Part shown: positions 53,889 through 63,306 of the stretch, piece after piece
Numbering within the stretch: position 1 is the stretch's first letter
Layout of the letters: each line of letters begins with the position of its first letter
Assembly (NCBI RefSeq): GCF_001700315.1
Contig: NZ_MASJ01000039.1
Span: 186,001-250,000 of the forward strand
Reading direction: 5' to 3'
Length of the DNA stretch: 64,000 nt
Source of the DNA: Caryophanon tenue
Lineage (GTDB): Bacteria; Bacillota; Bacilli; Bacillales_A; Planococcaceae
Position numbers and translations under genes: made by a program
Notes under the pieces: model-generated
Databases searched by the model: none
Told to the model about the DNA's origin: nothing
The model's input: only the letters and a program-made list of their open reading frames with translations

Positions 53889-54914
53889 CACATTTATTTT
53901 TTTATTTTTTGCCGTTTCGTACACATCACCTTTAATCACTTCAACGATAAATACGAATAATGGAATCCCAATAACTAATCCCCAAGCACCGAATAATAAT
54001 TCACCAACCATCAACACAATAAACGTATAAAAAATAGGCAGCTTCATCGTAATCGAATATAATTTAGGATTTAAGAAATACGATTCAATGGCGTGAATAA
54101 CCATAATCATGACAAACATGTATAAAATATAAAGTGGTCCACCGACTTGAAATGCAATAATTGACAGTGGAATTAACGACACGACGACACCAATTACCGG
54201 CATTAACCCTAATAGGAAAATCATAATCGCTAAGCCGATAATATTCGGGAAACCGAACAATACTAAACCGATAACAGATAAAACTGTATTCACGGTAGAA
54301 ATCATAATTTGTACTTTAATCGCTAAACCAAATGTATTTAAAAAATTGCGACCAAATGCGACTAATTGATCATACACTTTTGCGGTCGTCGTTGTTCGGA
54401 AAGAAGCTGAGAACGTTTTAATTTTATCCAGTTCGAACAAAAAGAAAAAGCTCAGTAATACCGCGACAAACGCCTCTAATAACAGCGTGCTAATGCCAGC
54501 TGTTGCCCCAAGAATCTTCGCCCCTACATCACTTAAAATACCTTGCATATCTAAGTTTTCAATGAAGTGATATACCTGCTCCGGTAAGACGTCTTTATAT
54601 GCTTGTATATTAAACGACGAGCCTTGCATAATAATCGTTGAAAATTGCTGTAATGCAACTGGTAAATAGCGATACCCAATCGTCATAATGGCGAGCAAAA
54701 TAATACTATACATAATAAAAATTAGTAGTTTAGGCTTACGTAATGATACGGGTAATACATCGAGTATTTTTGTGAAAATTGCATGCGCTAAATACGTAAA
54801 AATAAACGTTAACAATAAAAAATTAAGCGCATTTTGCATAAAGAATAACAGCGCAATAACACCTAGCACCGTTAACCACTTCACATATTGCTTATCTTGT
54901 AGCAATCGCATCAT
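53886..54914 (-). CDS. AI-2E family transporter
   Basis: 342 residues with about eight hydrophobic helices. The C-terminal half carries IIFLLGLMPVIGVVVSLIPLSI-like and NPKLYSITMKLPIFYTFIVL segments typical of the family (YhhQ/YdbI/PerM group). Members are transport-type membrane proteins, some linked to Na+/H+ exchange; true AI-2 export is doubtful for most. ATG 54914 is nine bases after AGGAGG; the upstream in-frame extension to 54941 overlaps that site. Single gene. Confidence 0.87.
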   Translation of the reverse strand: MMRLLQDKQYVKWLTVLGVIALLFFMQNALNFLLLTFIFTYLAHAIFTKILDVLPVSLRKPKLLIFIMYSIILLAIMTIGYRYLPVALQQFSTIIMQGSSFNIQAYKDVLPEQVYHFIENLDMQGILSDVGAKILGATAGISTLLLEAFVAVLLSFFFLFELDKIKTFSASFRTTTTAKVYDQLVAFGRNFLNTFGLAIKVQIMISTVNTVLSVIGLVLFGFPNIIGLAIMIFLLGLMPVIGVVVSLIPLSIIAFQVGGPLYILYMFVMIMVIHAIESYFLNPKLYSITMKLPIFYTFIVLMVGELLFGAWGLVIGIPLFVFIVEVIKGDVYETAKNKKINV

Positions 54915-55016
54915 CTGTGCATTCCTCCTTTTTTCTAACACCGTTAGAAAACAATTGCCACTCTGTAGATTACCATAAATTTATACAATAAATTCAACTA
55001 ATTTTATAGATGACAA

Positions 55017-55054
55017 AAAGGATTTGCTTAAGGATACCCTCAAGCAAATCCTTC
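55017..55054 (-). terminator. Terminator after ilvE
   Basis: AAGGATTTGCTT / AAGCAAATCCTT with a 12-base loop, T run on the minus strand (CTTTTTG). Confidence 0.8.
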
Positions 55055-55069
55055 TTGCGTTATTGTTAC

Positions 55070-56134
55070 TTAAACAATTACACGCCAGCCAAATGGGTCG
55101 TCGATTTTACCGTACTGAATACCTGTTAACGTATCGTATAATAATTGCGAAACTTCCCCAATTTGCCCGTTATTGATAACATACTGATGGTCACCAAACT
55201 TCAGCTCACCAATTGGCGAAATAACTGCGGCTGTGCCTGTGCCAAATGATTCTTCTAGCGTGCCATTTTGATGTGCTTCAATAATTTCGGTAATCGAAAT
55301 ACGGCGTTCTTCTACCGGAATCCCTTTATGTTGTAACACTTGAATCATCGAATCGCGCGTAATCCCCGGTAAAATACTGCCGTTTAATGCTGGCGTAATG
55401 ACCGTGCCATTAATTTTAAAGAAAATATTCATGCTGCCTACTTCTTCAATGTATTCATTTTCGCGACCGTCCAACCAAAGCGTTTGTGCATATCCTTGTT
55501 GTGATGCAAGTTCTTGGGCCTTTAAGCTACTTGCATAGTTACCACCCGTTTTCGCTTCGCCTGTACCACCTGCTACAGCGCGTACATATTGCTTTTCAAC
55601 TAAAATTTTTACCGGATTAATTCCTTCTGCATAGTATGAACCAACCGGAGACATAATAATAATAAATTGATAATTTTTTGATGGTGAAACACCTAAGTAT
55701 GGTTCTGTTGCAATAATAAATGGACGAATGTATAAAGAAGTATTCTCTGCCGTCGGAATCCATGACTCGTCTAATTTCACAAGCTCTTTTAATGCTTGTA
55801 ACGCTAATGCCTCATCCATTGCAGGAATACATAATCGTGCATTCGATGCGTTTAATCGAGCAAAGTTACGTTCTGGACGGAATAATGTAATGTCACCCGC
55901 CGCTGTTTTGTATGCTTTCATCCCTTCAAAAACCGTTTGACCATAATGAAATACCATAGCCGATGGGTCCAATGTTAATGGCTGGTACGGAATGATTCGT
56001 GCATCATGCCAACCTTGACCTTCTGTATAGTCAACGATACACATATGGTCCGTAAAATGTTTACCAAACCCTAACTGTTCTACTGCTGGTTTTTGTTTTG
56101 GTTGTGTCGTTTGCTCAATTTGAATCGTTGTCAT
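55070..56134 (-). CDS. ilvE: Branched-chain amino-acid aminotransferase
   Basis: 354 residues. The PLP lysine is in TGEAKTGGNYASSLKAQ; HYGQTVFEGMKAYK, RPERNFARLN and GTGTAAVISPIG are typical of the fold-IV BCAT group (B. subtilis YbgE/YwaA-like length). It interconverts Leu/Ile/Val and their oxoacids with glutamate as donor. ATG 56134 follows GAGGGGATAGCACG. Single gene. Confidence 0.94.
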   Translation of the reverse strand: MTTIQIEQTTQPKQKPAVEQLGFGKHFTDHMCIVDYTEGQGWHDARIIPYQPLTLDPSAMVFHYGQTVFEGMKAYKTAAGDITLFRPERNFARLNASNARLCIPAMDEALALQALKELVKLDESWIPTAENTSLYIRPFIIATEPYLGVSPSKNYQFIIIMSPVGSYYAEGINPVKILVEKQYVRAVAGGTGEAKTGGNYASSLKAQELASQQGYAQTLWLDGRENEYIEEVGSMNIFFKINGTVITPALNGSILPGITRDSMIQVLQHKGIPVEERRISITEIIEAHQNGTLEESFGTGTAAVISPIGELKFGDHQYVINNGQIGEVSQLLYDTLTGIQYGKIDDPFGWRVIV

Positions 56135-56423
56135 CGTGCTATCCCCTCACTATAAAATATACAAATACTATCATACCACGTATTTAAGATTTTAAATATT
56201 ACGAATTTTATGTTACCGTATAAAAAGATTACGAATAAAACAATACTTTTTTCCGCAAAAATGCATATGTAACCGATACCACCACAAAATGATTTTATCC
56301 TTTATTTACAATGATTTATAGGCATAATATTGATATTTACAATAGATACAAAACAAAAAATAATAGTTCGTTATAATACGTAGTAGTATACACCTTTTAA
56401 CTTTTTTAGCCCTAAACGGTATT
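56135..56423. other. AT-rich intergenic stretch
   Basis: Promoter side of ilvE; no gene, RNA motif or clear operator seen. Confidence 0.5.
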
Positions 56424-56452
56424 TTGACATAGAATTTCTCCGATGATATTGT
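56424..56452 (+). promoter_or_regulatory. Promoter-like sequence before a mini-ORF
   Basis: Perfect TTGACA, 17 bases, TATTGT, on the plus strand, where the next large gene is 1.3 kb away. It points at the small unit described next. Confidence 0.5.
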
Positions 56453-56531
56453 ACACATAGAAGAACACCACTCGCTCAAAAAGGGCTGAGTGGTTATCTG
56501 CTTTTATGGATGAAGAAAAGGACTTTTATGT

Positions 56532-56570
56532 ATGAAAAAACTACGTGTGTACACACGATTAAATAAATGA
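56532..56570 (+). CDS. Mini-ORF, 12-residue basic peptide (candidate)
   Basis: ATG 56532 has AAAAGGA nine bases upstream and reads MKKLRVYTRLNK before TGA 56568-56570. The terminator stem starts at the stop codon. Five of twelve residues are Lys or Arg. Very short, so coding status is uncertain; a nine-codon overlapping ORF (MDEEKDFYV, from 56506) has no clear site. Confidence 0.25.
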   Translation: MKKLRVYTRLNK

Positions 56571-56610
56571 TTCTTTCCTATGCTGGCACCACAGAGGAAA
56601 GAATTTTTTT
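56570..56610 (+). terminator. Terminator of the mini-unit
   Basis: ATTCTTTCCT / AGGAAAGAAT with a 15-base loop and seven T on the plus strand. Confidence 0.7.
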
Positions 56611-57523
56611 ATTGCCATTTTTGCCACTGTCCATATATTTGTTTATGTACAACGCCTATCTGTACATTCATTTCATGTTCGTGCTGTTGTAAGGTACTCA
56701 TCCCTATTAACGGCATGTGTCTTAACGCTTCTGTTTGTGGACCTCCTACGTTCGCTAATATATACCCACACACCTTTTGTAACAACAGGATATAACGCTG
56801 CTCCTGATGATGCGCTAATGATGTTGCAAATTGAAGAGCATCTTCATAGCGTCCTATTTCGCATAAGCATTGTAGCATTTTCTCATGTACTGCATAGCTA
56901 TCTCGCACTGTAATATGCGATTCATATAAAAATTGATAACATACTTTATAACATTCACGGTAGTGCTTGTCTTTAAACAAATAACGTATTTTTGTACGAT
57001 AATATTTTTCGCGACTTGACGGATAAATTTTCAGCTCACCTTGTCGCTCTATGCGCAACTCGTCACGTGAAAGCGTATGACGGTCAAGCTTGTCTACTAA
57101 CGCCATACACGTTTCAGTCGGTGCGCCGCTCGTCTCATACAACTGTAGTAATTTCCAAATCGTCACCTCAAATGGTGAATACGTGGCTGCTGTTGTTAAC
57201 TGCAAAATCTCCTGTGCTTTATCGATACGCTTTTGTAGCGGTTGTTGTGTATTTTTTACATATAAATCGTAGAGCACCCAGCCATACTGTTGCGTCGCAT
57301 ATACGTGTTGCGGAAAAGCTGCGACCATTTGCTGACCGATGATTTCTGCAAATAACAGTGCTTGTTGGCGCTTCGTTTCCTTATATACTTTTCGCAATCG
57401 ACCAATTTCTTCGCAAAAATGTTGGACTGTGTATGTGCGAAAGGCTGTTTTTTGCCATTTTTCAAAATAAAAGGTCGCCAACTCATCATCATGACGACGT
57501 AATGCCTCATAAAAAGCTTTCAC
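56609..57523 (-). CDS. Helical (TPR-like) protein, unknown function
   Basis: 304 residues, soluble, all helical in appearance: FCEEIGRLRKVYKETKRQQ, QQYGWVLYDLYVKNTQQPLQ, KIRYLFKDKHYRECYKVCYQ and CEIGRYEDALQFATSL suggest degenerate TPR repeats. No catalytic motif or DNA-binding domain is visible. GTG 57523 is eight bases after AGAGG; GTG 57532 overlaps that site. Not recognised. It ends at the mini-unit's terminator from the other side. Confidence 0.65.
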   Translation of the reverse strand: MKAFYEALRRHDDELATFYFEKWQKTAFRTYTVQHFCEEIGRLRKVYKETKRQQALLFAEIIGQQMVAAFPQHVYATQQYGWVLYDLYVKNTQQPLQKRIDKAQEILQLTTAATYSPFEVTIWKLLQLYETSGAPTETCMALVDKLDRHTLSRDELRIERQGELKIYPSSREKYYRTKIRYLFKDKHYRECYKVCYQFLYESHITVRDSYAVHEKMLQCLCEIGRYEDALQFATSLAHHQEQRYILLLQKVCGYILANVGGPQTEALRHMPLIGMSTLQQHEHEMNVQIGVVHKQIYGQWQKWQ

Positions 57524-57809
57524 CGTTCTCACCTCTTGTCTTTATTATAATGCGCCACGATACCTATAGACAGCTGAATGTTTCTCCACCCGAAAGATTC
57601 ATTTTTCCACAATATTTTCAAATTGACAAACTATTTTGTAGCATTACATCACTTTTTTATATGTATACGTAGAATGAACTGTATCTATTCACCTATAAAA
57701 TGATGAAAAATCCCTCTAAAGTTAGAATTATCAGAATAATCTTTATAAACTATTTCTAATATCGAAGCTTTTTTCTATACTTATGAATACAGATGAAGGA
57801 GGGATTTTT

Positions 57810-60800
57810 GTGGGAACGAAAAAAACGATAGGTATCAGTACATTAGCAGCGTTATTAGCACTAAGCCCCGCTGCAGTGACTGCACATGCAGACGTTACAG
57901 TTGGTAAAGGACAAGTAAAAGAGAAACCTCATAAAGCTGTCATTGACAAAGCATTACACCAAGCAGTTGAACAGCAAGGAACAGTACGTGTCATTATTGA
58001 ATTGGAGCAAGAGCCGACAATTATTGTCGCAAAAAACCGTGGACAACTTTATAAGCAGCTACGACAAGCAGAGCGCCAAAAGTTAGAACAACAAGTTGAA
58101 GCTGAACAACAAGTCATTCAGCAACAAGTCGAACAACATGCGGCAAGCGTACAAGTGCTTGAAAACTTCACAACGATTTTCAATGGCTTCTCTGCCGAAG
58201 TACAAGCGAAAGATGTCAATGAAATCGCGAAAACGCCTGGTGTTAAAGCAGTCTATGCCTCAAATGAATATGAAGCACCACAAGAAAAACCTCAAATGGC
58301 CTATTCTAAGGAACTCGTTCAAGCACAACAAGCATGGCATAATTACGGTGTTAAAGGCGAAGGAATGGTCGTTGCCGTTATTGACAGCGGTGTTGACCCT
58401 ACACATAAAGACTTTATTTTAAGTGATGCCACAAAAGCTGAAATTTCCAAAGATGAAGTACAAACTTTAATTACGCAAGGCGCTGTACATGAAGGTGCGT
58501 ACTTCACTGAAAAAGTCCCATTCGGCTATAACTATATGGATGGCAATACTGAAATTGTGGACTATAATGCTGAAACCGGTATGCACGGCATGCACGTTGC
58601 CGGTACAGTCGGTGCAAATGGTGACGAAGAAAACGGTGGCATTAAGGGGGTTGCTCCTGAAGCCCAAATTTTAGCAATGAAAGTGTTTGGTAATGACCCT
58701 GCTATTCCAACAACATATTCAGATATTTATATCAAAGCGATTGATGACGCGATTAAACTAGGCGCAGATGTTATTAATATGTCACTTGGGTCAACAGCCG
58801 GCTATGTCGATGAAAATAGCGCAGAATCTCAAGCGATTACACGTGCGACAGATAGCGGCGTACTTGTCGCGATTTCAGCAGGTAATTCGAATATGTACGG
58901 CTCTGGCTACTTCTACCCACTTGCTGAAAATCCAGACTATGGACTAGTTGGCTCTCCAAGTGTGTCGAACAATTCGTTAAGTGTTGCATCATTTGAAAAC
59001 AGTCAAGTAACAGCCTATAGTTTTGCGGCAACTGCTGATGGACAGCCATTAAACAATATTCAATATTTAACAGCAAACGATGTAAGCCCGCTTCAAGTTG
59101 TCAATGAACCGACCGAAGTCGTACTCGCTGGCTTTGGTACGGCTGAAGATTTAGCACAAGTCGATGTTTCAGGCAAAATTGCACTGATTTCACGCGGTGG
59201 CAATACGTTCGTTGAAAAAGCATTGCATGCACAAAATGCTGGCGCAAAAGCGGTACTTATTTATAACAATACTGTCGGTACGATTAATATGGCATCCGAC
59301 CCTGCTATTACAATTCCGTATATGTCCATATCACAAGAAGATGGACTGGCGTTAAAAGCGGCTATTGATGCTGGTCAAAAAGTAGAAGCTGCCTTTAATG
59401 GTGATTTCATTACAATGCCAAATGAACTCGCTGGCAAAATGAGTGATTTCTCATCATGGGGCACGACACCAAATTTAGATTTCAAACCTGAAATTACTGC
59501 GCCAGGTGGCAATATTTTCTCAACACTAAACAATAATGAATATGGTCTAAATAGTGGTACATCAATGGCAGCTCCTCATGTGGCTGGCGGTGCTGCCTTG
59601 TTATTTGAGCGTATTGATGAAGAATTTGGTGTTACTGGTACAGAGCGTGTTACGTTAGCTAAACAGCTATTGATGAACACCGCAAAACCTGTTGAATTAT
59701 CAGAAGGCGAATATGTGTCTCCACGTCGTCAAGGTGCTGGCTTAATGCAATTAGCCAATGCGCTCGAAAATGAAGTGATCATTACGTCCACAGCTACTGG
59801 TGAAGGTAAAGTAGCACTACGTGAGATTGAAGGCGAAAGCTTCACGTTCACATTACAGGCGAAAAACTACGGAGATGAAGCAAAGACATACGATGTTGAT
59901 TTCCAGCTCCAAGTAGACGCATTAACGCAATCAAGTGGCTTCGTTATTACAGCACCGAATATTATCGGCTCAGATGTTGTAACGGATACTGTTGATGTCG
60001 ATGTAGTTGATCAAATTACAGTACCTGCGAATGGCACTACACAATTTACCGTTACTGCTGATATTTCAGCACTTAGCGACTATAAGCAATTCTTTACAAA
60101 TGGCTTCTATGTCGATGGATTTGTAACGTTAGAAGACCCGCAGCAAGATATAACAGGTAATCCTGATTTAGCTGTTCCTGTAACTGGCTTTAATGGCGAA
60201 TGGGATGACGCACCAATTTTTGACCGTTATGCTTGGGACGAAAAATCATATTGGGGCTACACAGCGCTCGCTGATGACGAAGGAAACTTCATTTCCGGTG
60301 GCGGCGATTACGATATGAATCGCTTCGGTTTCTCTCCAAATGGCGATGGTGTACGTGATCGAGTTATCCCTGTATTCTCATTACTACGTAACGCCAAAGC
60401 ATTAAAAGCTGAAGTTGTCGATGAACATGGCAATGTCGTTCGCACATTACGAACAGCTGAAGATTTACGTAAACATTACACAAATACTGCACCACAACGC
60501 CCGTATACATTTAGTGATTTATTTGCATGGGACGGCTTCATTAATGGACAAGTCGCACAAGATGGACAATATACTGTTCGTTTACGTGCAGTCATCGACT
60601 TTGACGGCGCAGAGTGGCAATCACTGGACTTCCCTGTTCAAGTCGATACGCAAGCACCGACTGCTAACGTTAGCTATGCAAACGGTACTGTTTCGCTAAC
60701 GAATGTAGCCGATGCAGGTACAGGTGCTGATTATTGGCAAGTGCTTGTAGATGGTGCAGCTGTCAGTGACCTATTACCAATGACAACGACGATATTTGCA

Positions 60801-61439
60801 CTTGATGCAACAAATAAAGATGTACAAGTACATGTAACAGACGTGGCACGTAATACGGCAACGTTCCCAGTTCAAACAGCACCAATTATTACTGATACGA
60901 AAAAGCCAATCGTTAGTATTACAACACCAGACTTACTCGAAGCGTTAACGACGAAAAATGTAACCGTTACAGGTACAATTCAAGATCAATCTGATATTGC
61001 AACCGTTACAGTAAACGGTGAGCAAGCGACATTTACAAACACAAGCTTTACCCATACACTGACATTCAAAAAAGACGGTGTATACGATATTAAAGCAAAA
61101 GCAACCGATATTCACGGCAACTTTATGGAAGTTGGACGTAAAGTGCTAATTGATACAACGAAGCCAACATTAAGTATTAAAAACAACTATAAGAAAAACA
61201 CAAAAAATGCAACAGAAACAGTGAACGTGACAATCGGTGATAATTATGATGCTGTTCGCTTAACAGTAAATGGCGATGAAAAATGGAATAAATCGCAATC
61301 TGTTAATGATTTAAAAGCATATAAGCATACATTAGCCATTCCTGTATCATTAGCAGCTGGAAAAAATGAACTGACATTTGAAGTAACGGATATTGCTGGC
61401 AATGTCACAACACAAACGATTACGATTACACGTAAATAA
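57810..61439 (+). CDS. Large secreted subtilisin-like protease (S8 family) with PA and Ig-like domains
   Basis: 1209 residues. Signal peptide (TLAALLALSPAAVTAHA) then an I9-type propeptide (~55-155) with a Q/E-rich coiled insert. The S8 domain has Asp 192 (VIDSGVDPTHKDF), His 259 (GMHGMHVAGT), Asn 359 (AISAGNS) and Ser 585 (SGTSMAAPHVAGG). A PA domain (~430-530) is inserted before the serine. After ~650 come an Fn3-like C5a-peptidase-type domain and three or so Ig-like domains to the end (VTDIAGNVTTQTITITRK). No LPXTG anchor. Resembles Vpr and lactocepin types. Start is GTG 57810, six bases after AGGAGGG. Role: extracellular protein breakdown. Confidence 0.92.
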   Translation: MGTKKTIGISTLAALLALSPAAVTAHADVTVGKGQVKEKPHKAVIDKALHQAVEQQGTVRVIIELEQEPTIIVAKNRGQLYKQLRQAERQKLEQQVEAEQQVIQQQVEQHAASVQVLENFTTIFNGFSAEVQAKDVNEIAKTPGVKAVYASNEYEAPQEKPQMAYSKELVQAQQAWHNYGVKGEGMVVAVIDSGVDPTHKDFILSDATKAEISKDEVQTLITQGAVHEGAYFTEKVPFGYNYMDGNTEIVDYNAETGMHGMHVAGTVGANGDEENGGIKGVAPEAQILAMKVFGNDPAIPTTYSDIYIKAIDDAIKLGADVINMSLGSTAGYVDENSAESQAITRATDSGVLVAISAGNSNMYGSGYFYPLAENPDYGLVGSPSVSNNSLSVASFENSQVTAYSFAATADGQPLNNIQYLTANDVSPLQVVNEPTEVVLAGFGTAEDLAQVDVSGKIALISRGGNTFVEKALHAQNAGAKAVLIYNNTVGTINMASDPAITIPYMSISQEDGLALKAAIDAGQKVEAAFNGDFITMPNELAGKMSDFSSWGTTPNLDFKPEITAPGGNIFSTLNNNEYGLNSGTSMAAPHVAGGAALLFERIDEEFGVTGTERVTLAKQLLMNTAKPVELSEGEYVSPRRQGAGLMQLANALENEVIITSTATGEGKVALREIEGESFTFTLQAKNYGDEAKTYDVDFQLQVDALTQSSGFVITAPNIIGSDVVTDTVDVDVVDQITVPANGTTQFTVTADISALSDYKQFFTNGFYVDGFVTLEDPQQDITGNPDLAVPVTGFNGEWDDAPIFDRYAWDEKSYWGYTALADDEGNFISGGGDYDMNRFGFSPNGDGVRDRVIPVFSLLRNAKALKAEVVDEHGNVVRTLRTAEDLRKHYTNTAPQRPYTFSDLFAWDGFINGQVAQDGQYTVRLRAVIDFDGAEWQSLDFPVQVDTQAPTANVSYANGTVSLTNVADAGTGADYWQVLVDGAAVSDLLPMTTTIFALDATNKDVQVHVTDVARNTATFPVQTAPIITDTKKPIVSITTPDLLEALTTKNVTVTGTIQDQSDIATVTVNGEQATFTNTSFTHTLTFKKDGVYDIKAKATDIHGNFMEVGRKVLIDTTKPTLSIKNNYKKNTKNATETVNVTIGDNYDAVRLTVNGDEKWNKSQSVNDLKAYKHTLAIPVSLAAGKNELTFEVTDIAGNVTTQTITITRK

Positions 61440-61476
61440 CACGTTCCATTACAAATATTACTAACATGCATAACTA

Positions 61477-61520
61477 AAAACGCACTCTTCGGCACAATAA
61501 CTGGCGGAGAGTGCGTTTTA
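61477..61520 (+). terminator. Terminator after the subtilase gene
   Basis: AAAACGCACTCT / AGAGTGCGTTTT with a ~20-base loop. Confidence 0.85.
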
Positions 61521-61721
61521 TCGTTCATTTCATTCTTTTTATGTTATCTATCTTCTATTCCATCCCCGTTTGCTATCAAAAACGCATAATATTATTAAAA
61601 CACGCACATTTTTATAATTTTCTTAAAATAATTTATACCACTTTTTGCTCGTTTCGAACTTTTGTTTTCTGTAAATTGCAGTTTTCGTGTAAAAAGCCAT
61701 CATTTTTCAGAATATTTTATA

Positions 61722-61749
61722 TTGATAAAATATTAAGAATCCCTATAAT
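61722..61749 (+). promoter_or_regulatory. Promoter of the PTS-IIC-like gene
   Basis: TTGATA, 16 bases, perfect TATAAT, 46 bases before the start codon. Confidence 0.6.
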
Positions 61750-61795
61750 AAAGCTTATCCAAATGAACGGAACGATTGAAAGGACTGACATTTTT

Positions 61796-62824
61796 ATGAA
61801 AGATTTTTTTAGTAAACTGCTAACAGGCATGAGTTTAGGGATTGTTGTTTGCCTCATCCCAAACGCGCTTGTCGGTGAAATTTTAAAACTAATTATCCCG
61901 TATGCCCCGTGGCTACAACCGGTATTAACAACATCGATTATTGTTATGAGCTTATTACCTGTTATTATGGGGGTTATGATTGGAATCCAATTTAAATTAA
62001 CACCGATTCAAACAACATCAGTCGGTCTTGCAGCATTCGTCGGCAGTGGTGTCACAACTGTTGCAGCAGACGGCACAATGACAATTGCAGGTATTGGCGT
62101 TGTTATTAACATCGGGGTTACAGCTGCTATTGCGGTATTATTTGTTCAATTTTTAGGCACAAAACTAAAAGAGTGGACCCTTCTGGCAATGCCTGCGCTA
62201 ACAATATTCATTCCAGGGATTATCGGAACATGGACACTACCCTATGTTCAAAACGCATCAGGTATTATCGGTGAATTTATTATGTATTTAACAAGTTTAC
62301 AACCAATTGTGATGGGTGCATTAATCGCGATGGTATTCTCATTACTCATCATTTCTCCGATTTCTACAATCGGTGTTGCTACTGTCATTATGCTATCAGG
62401 TATCGGCGCGGGCGCAGCGAACTTAGGCGTTTGTGCCTCTGGTGTGGGGATGGCCATTGCGAGCTACCGTGCCAACAATTTAGGTACGGCACTCGCACAC
62501 ATCGCTTCGGCAAAAATCCAAATGCGTAACTTCTTTATGAAACCTGTTATTGCATTACCAATGCTTTGTACAGCGGCTATTTTAGGCGCATTTGGTGGAT
62601 ATTTCCAAATTGAAGGAACACCCTATTCCGCTGGCTTTGGCTTAGCAGGATTCGTCGGCCCACTAAAATATTTAGACATTGTCGGCTGGCATATCGGAAG
62701 CATGACGATTGCCTTCACATTATTCATTGCTCTACCAGTTATTTTAAATCTTGTGTTCATTAAACTATTTGAAGCAAAATTCCGCTTCTCAAAAGCAGAA
62801 GATTACAAAGTAACATACGAATAA
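61796..62824 (+). CDS. PTS-EIIC / PfoR-like membrane protein
   Basis: 342 residues with nine or ten hydrophobic helices. LLTGMSLGIVVCLIPNALVGEILK, VGSGVTTVAADGTM and SGIGAGAANLGVCASGVGMAI match the PfoR/PTS_EIIC_2 type; there is no phosphorylatable EIIA or EIIB domain. In clostridia PfoR was linked to toxin regulation, but most members are uncharacterised transporters. ATG 61796; the AAAGGA site is 11 bases away, slightly long. Confidence 0.82.
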   Translation: MKDFFSKLLTGMSLGIVVCLIPNALVGEILKLIIPYAPWLQPVLTTSIIVMSLLPVIMGVMIGIQFKLTPIQTTSVGLAAFVGSGVTTVAADGTMTIAGIGVVINIGVTAAIAVLFVQFLGTKLKEWTLLAMPALTIFIPGIIGTWTLPYVQNASGIIGEFIMYLTSLQPIVMGALIAMVFSLLIISPISTIGVATVIMLSGIGAGAANLGVCASGVGMAIASYRANNLGTALAHIASAKIQMRNFFMKPVIALPMLCTAAILGAFGGYFQIEGTPYSAGFGLAGFVGPLKYLDIVGWHIGSMTIAFTLFIALPVILNLVFIKLFEAKFRFSKAEDYKVTYE

Positions 62825-62842
62825 TTGCTCACACAAACGCAG

Positions 62843-62876
62843 GCCCAACCGAAATTAGCGTTTCGGTTGGGCTTTT
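62843..62876 (+). terminator. Terminator after the PfoR-like gene
   Basis: GCCCAACCGAAA / TTTCGGTTGGGC with a six-base loop, then TTTT. Confidence 0.9.
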
Positions 62877-62923
62877 CATGTCACTCGATAAAGACGTTCA
62901 CATTATGTATGTACATACTTTAC

Positions 62924-63127
62924 TCAATTATTTTGTTTTCGCATTCGCTGGCGATACATGAAGACGCGTCGTATCCCATAAACAAATAACCATGCAGAGA
63001 TTGCACCACCTATGAAGAAAAAAATAGCGACAACTCGGTGGTCTTCCCAATAGATTATTACTTGATAAATTGCAATGATGATTAATGCCACTGGTGCAAT
63101 AACCCATTCTAGTAATCGATACAACAT
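62924..63127 (-). CDS. Small membrane protein, unknown function
   Basis: 67 residues with two hydrophobic helices (LLEWVIAPVALIIIAIYQVII and VVAIFFFIGGAISAWLFVYGI) and a basic tail (RRVFMYRQRMRKQ). ATG 63127 follows GGGGTGAGGGCATC. Not recognised. Divergent from the ABC gene. Confidence 0.6.
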   Translation of the reverse strand: MLYRLLEWVIAPVALIIIAIYQVIIYWEDHRVVAIFFFIGGAISAWLFVYGIRRVFMYRQRMRKQNN

Positions 63128-63306
63128 GATGCCCTCACCCCTTCATAATTATTTCGCAATAAACCGTTAAAAATCCTTTATTTTTAGATAATTCGGAGCA
63201 TTATCTTTTTTCCTGGAATATTAGGTTGTTTTTTTAGATTAAGTATAATAAAATAACCTTTATAATATAAATCTTATAGATTTTGTAGGAATTAGGAGTG
63301 AAACCG

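Larger units (their letters stand above)
56459..56610 (+). ncRNA. Candidate ~150-nt transcript with mini-ORF
   Basis: Lies between a TTGACA promoter and a terminator. It contains a hairpin (ACCACTC / GAGTGGT, 56466-56493) and an ORF of 12 codons. No known RNA family recognised. Could be a small RNA, a tiny peptide gene or a decayed leader. Evidence is only the layout of signals. Confidence 0.35.
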
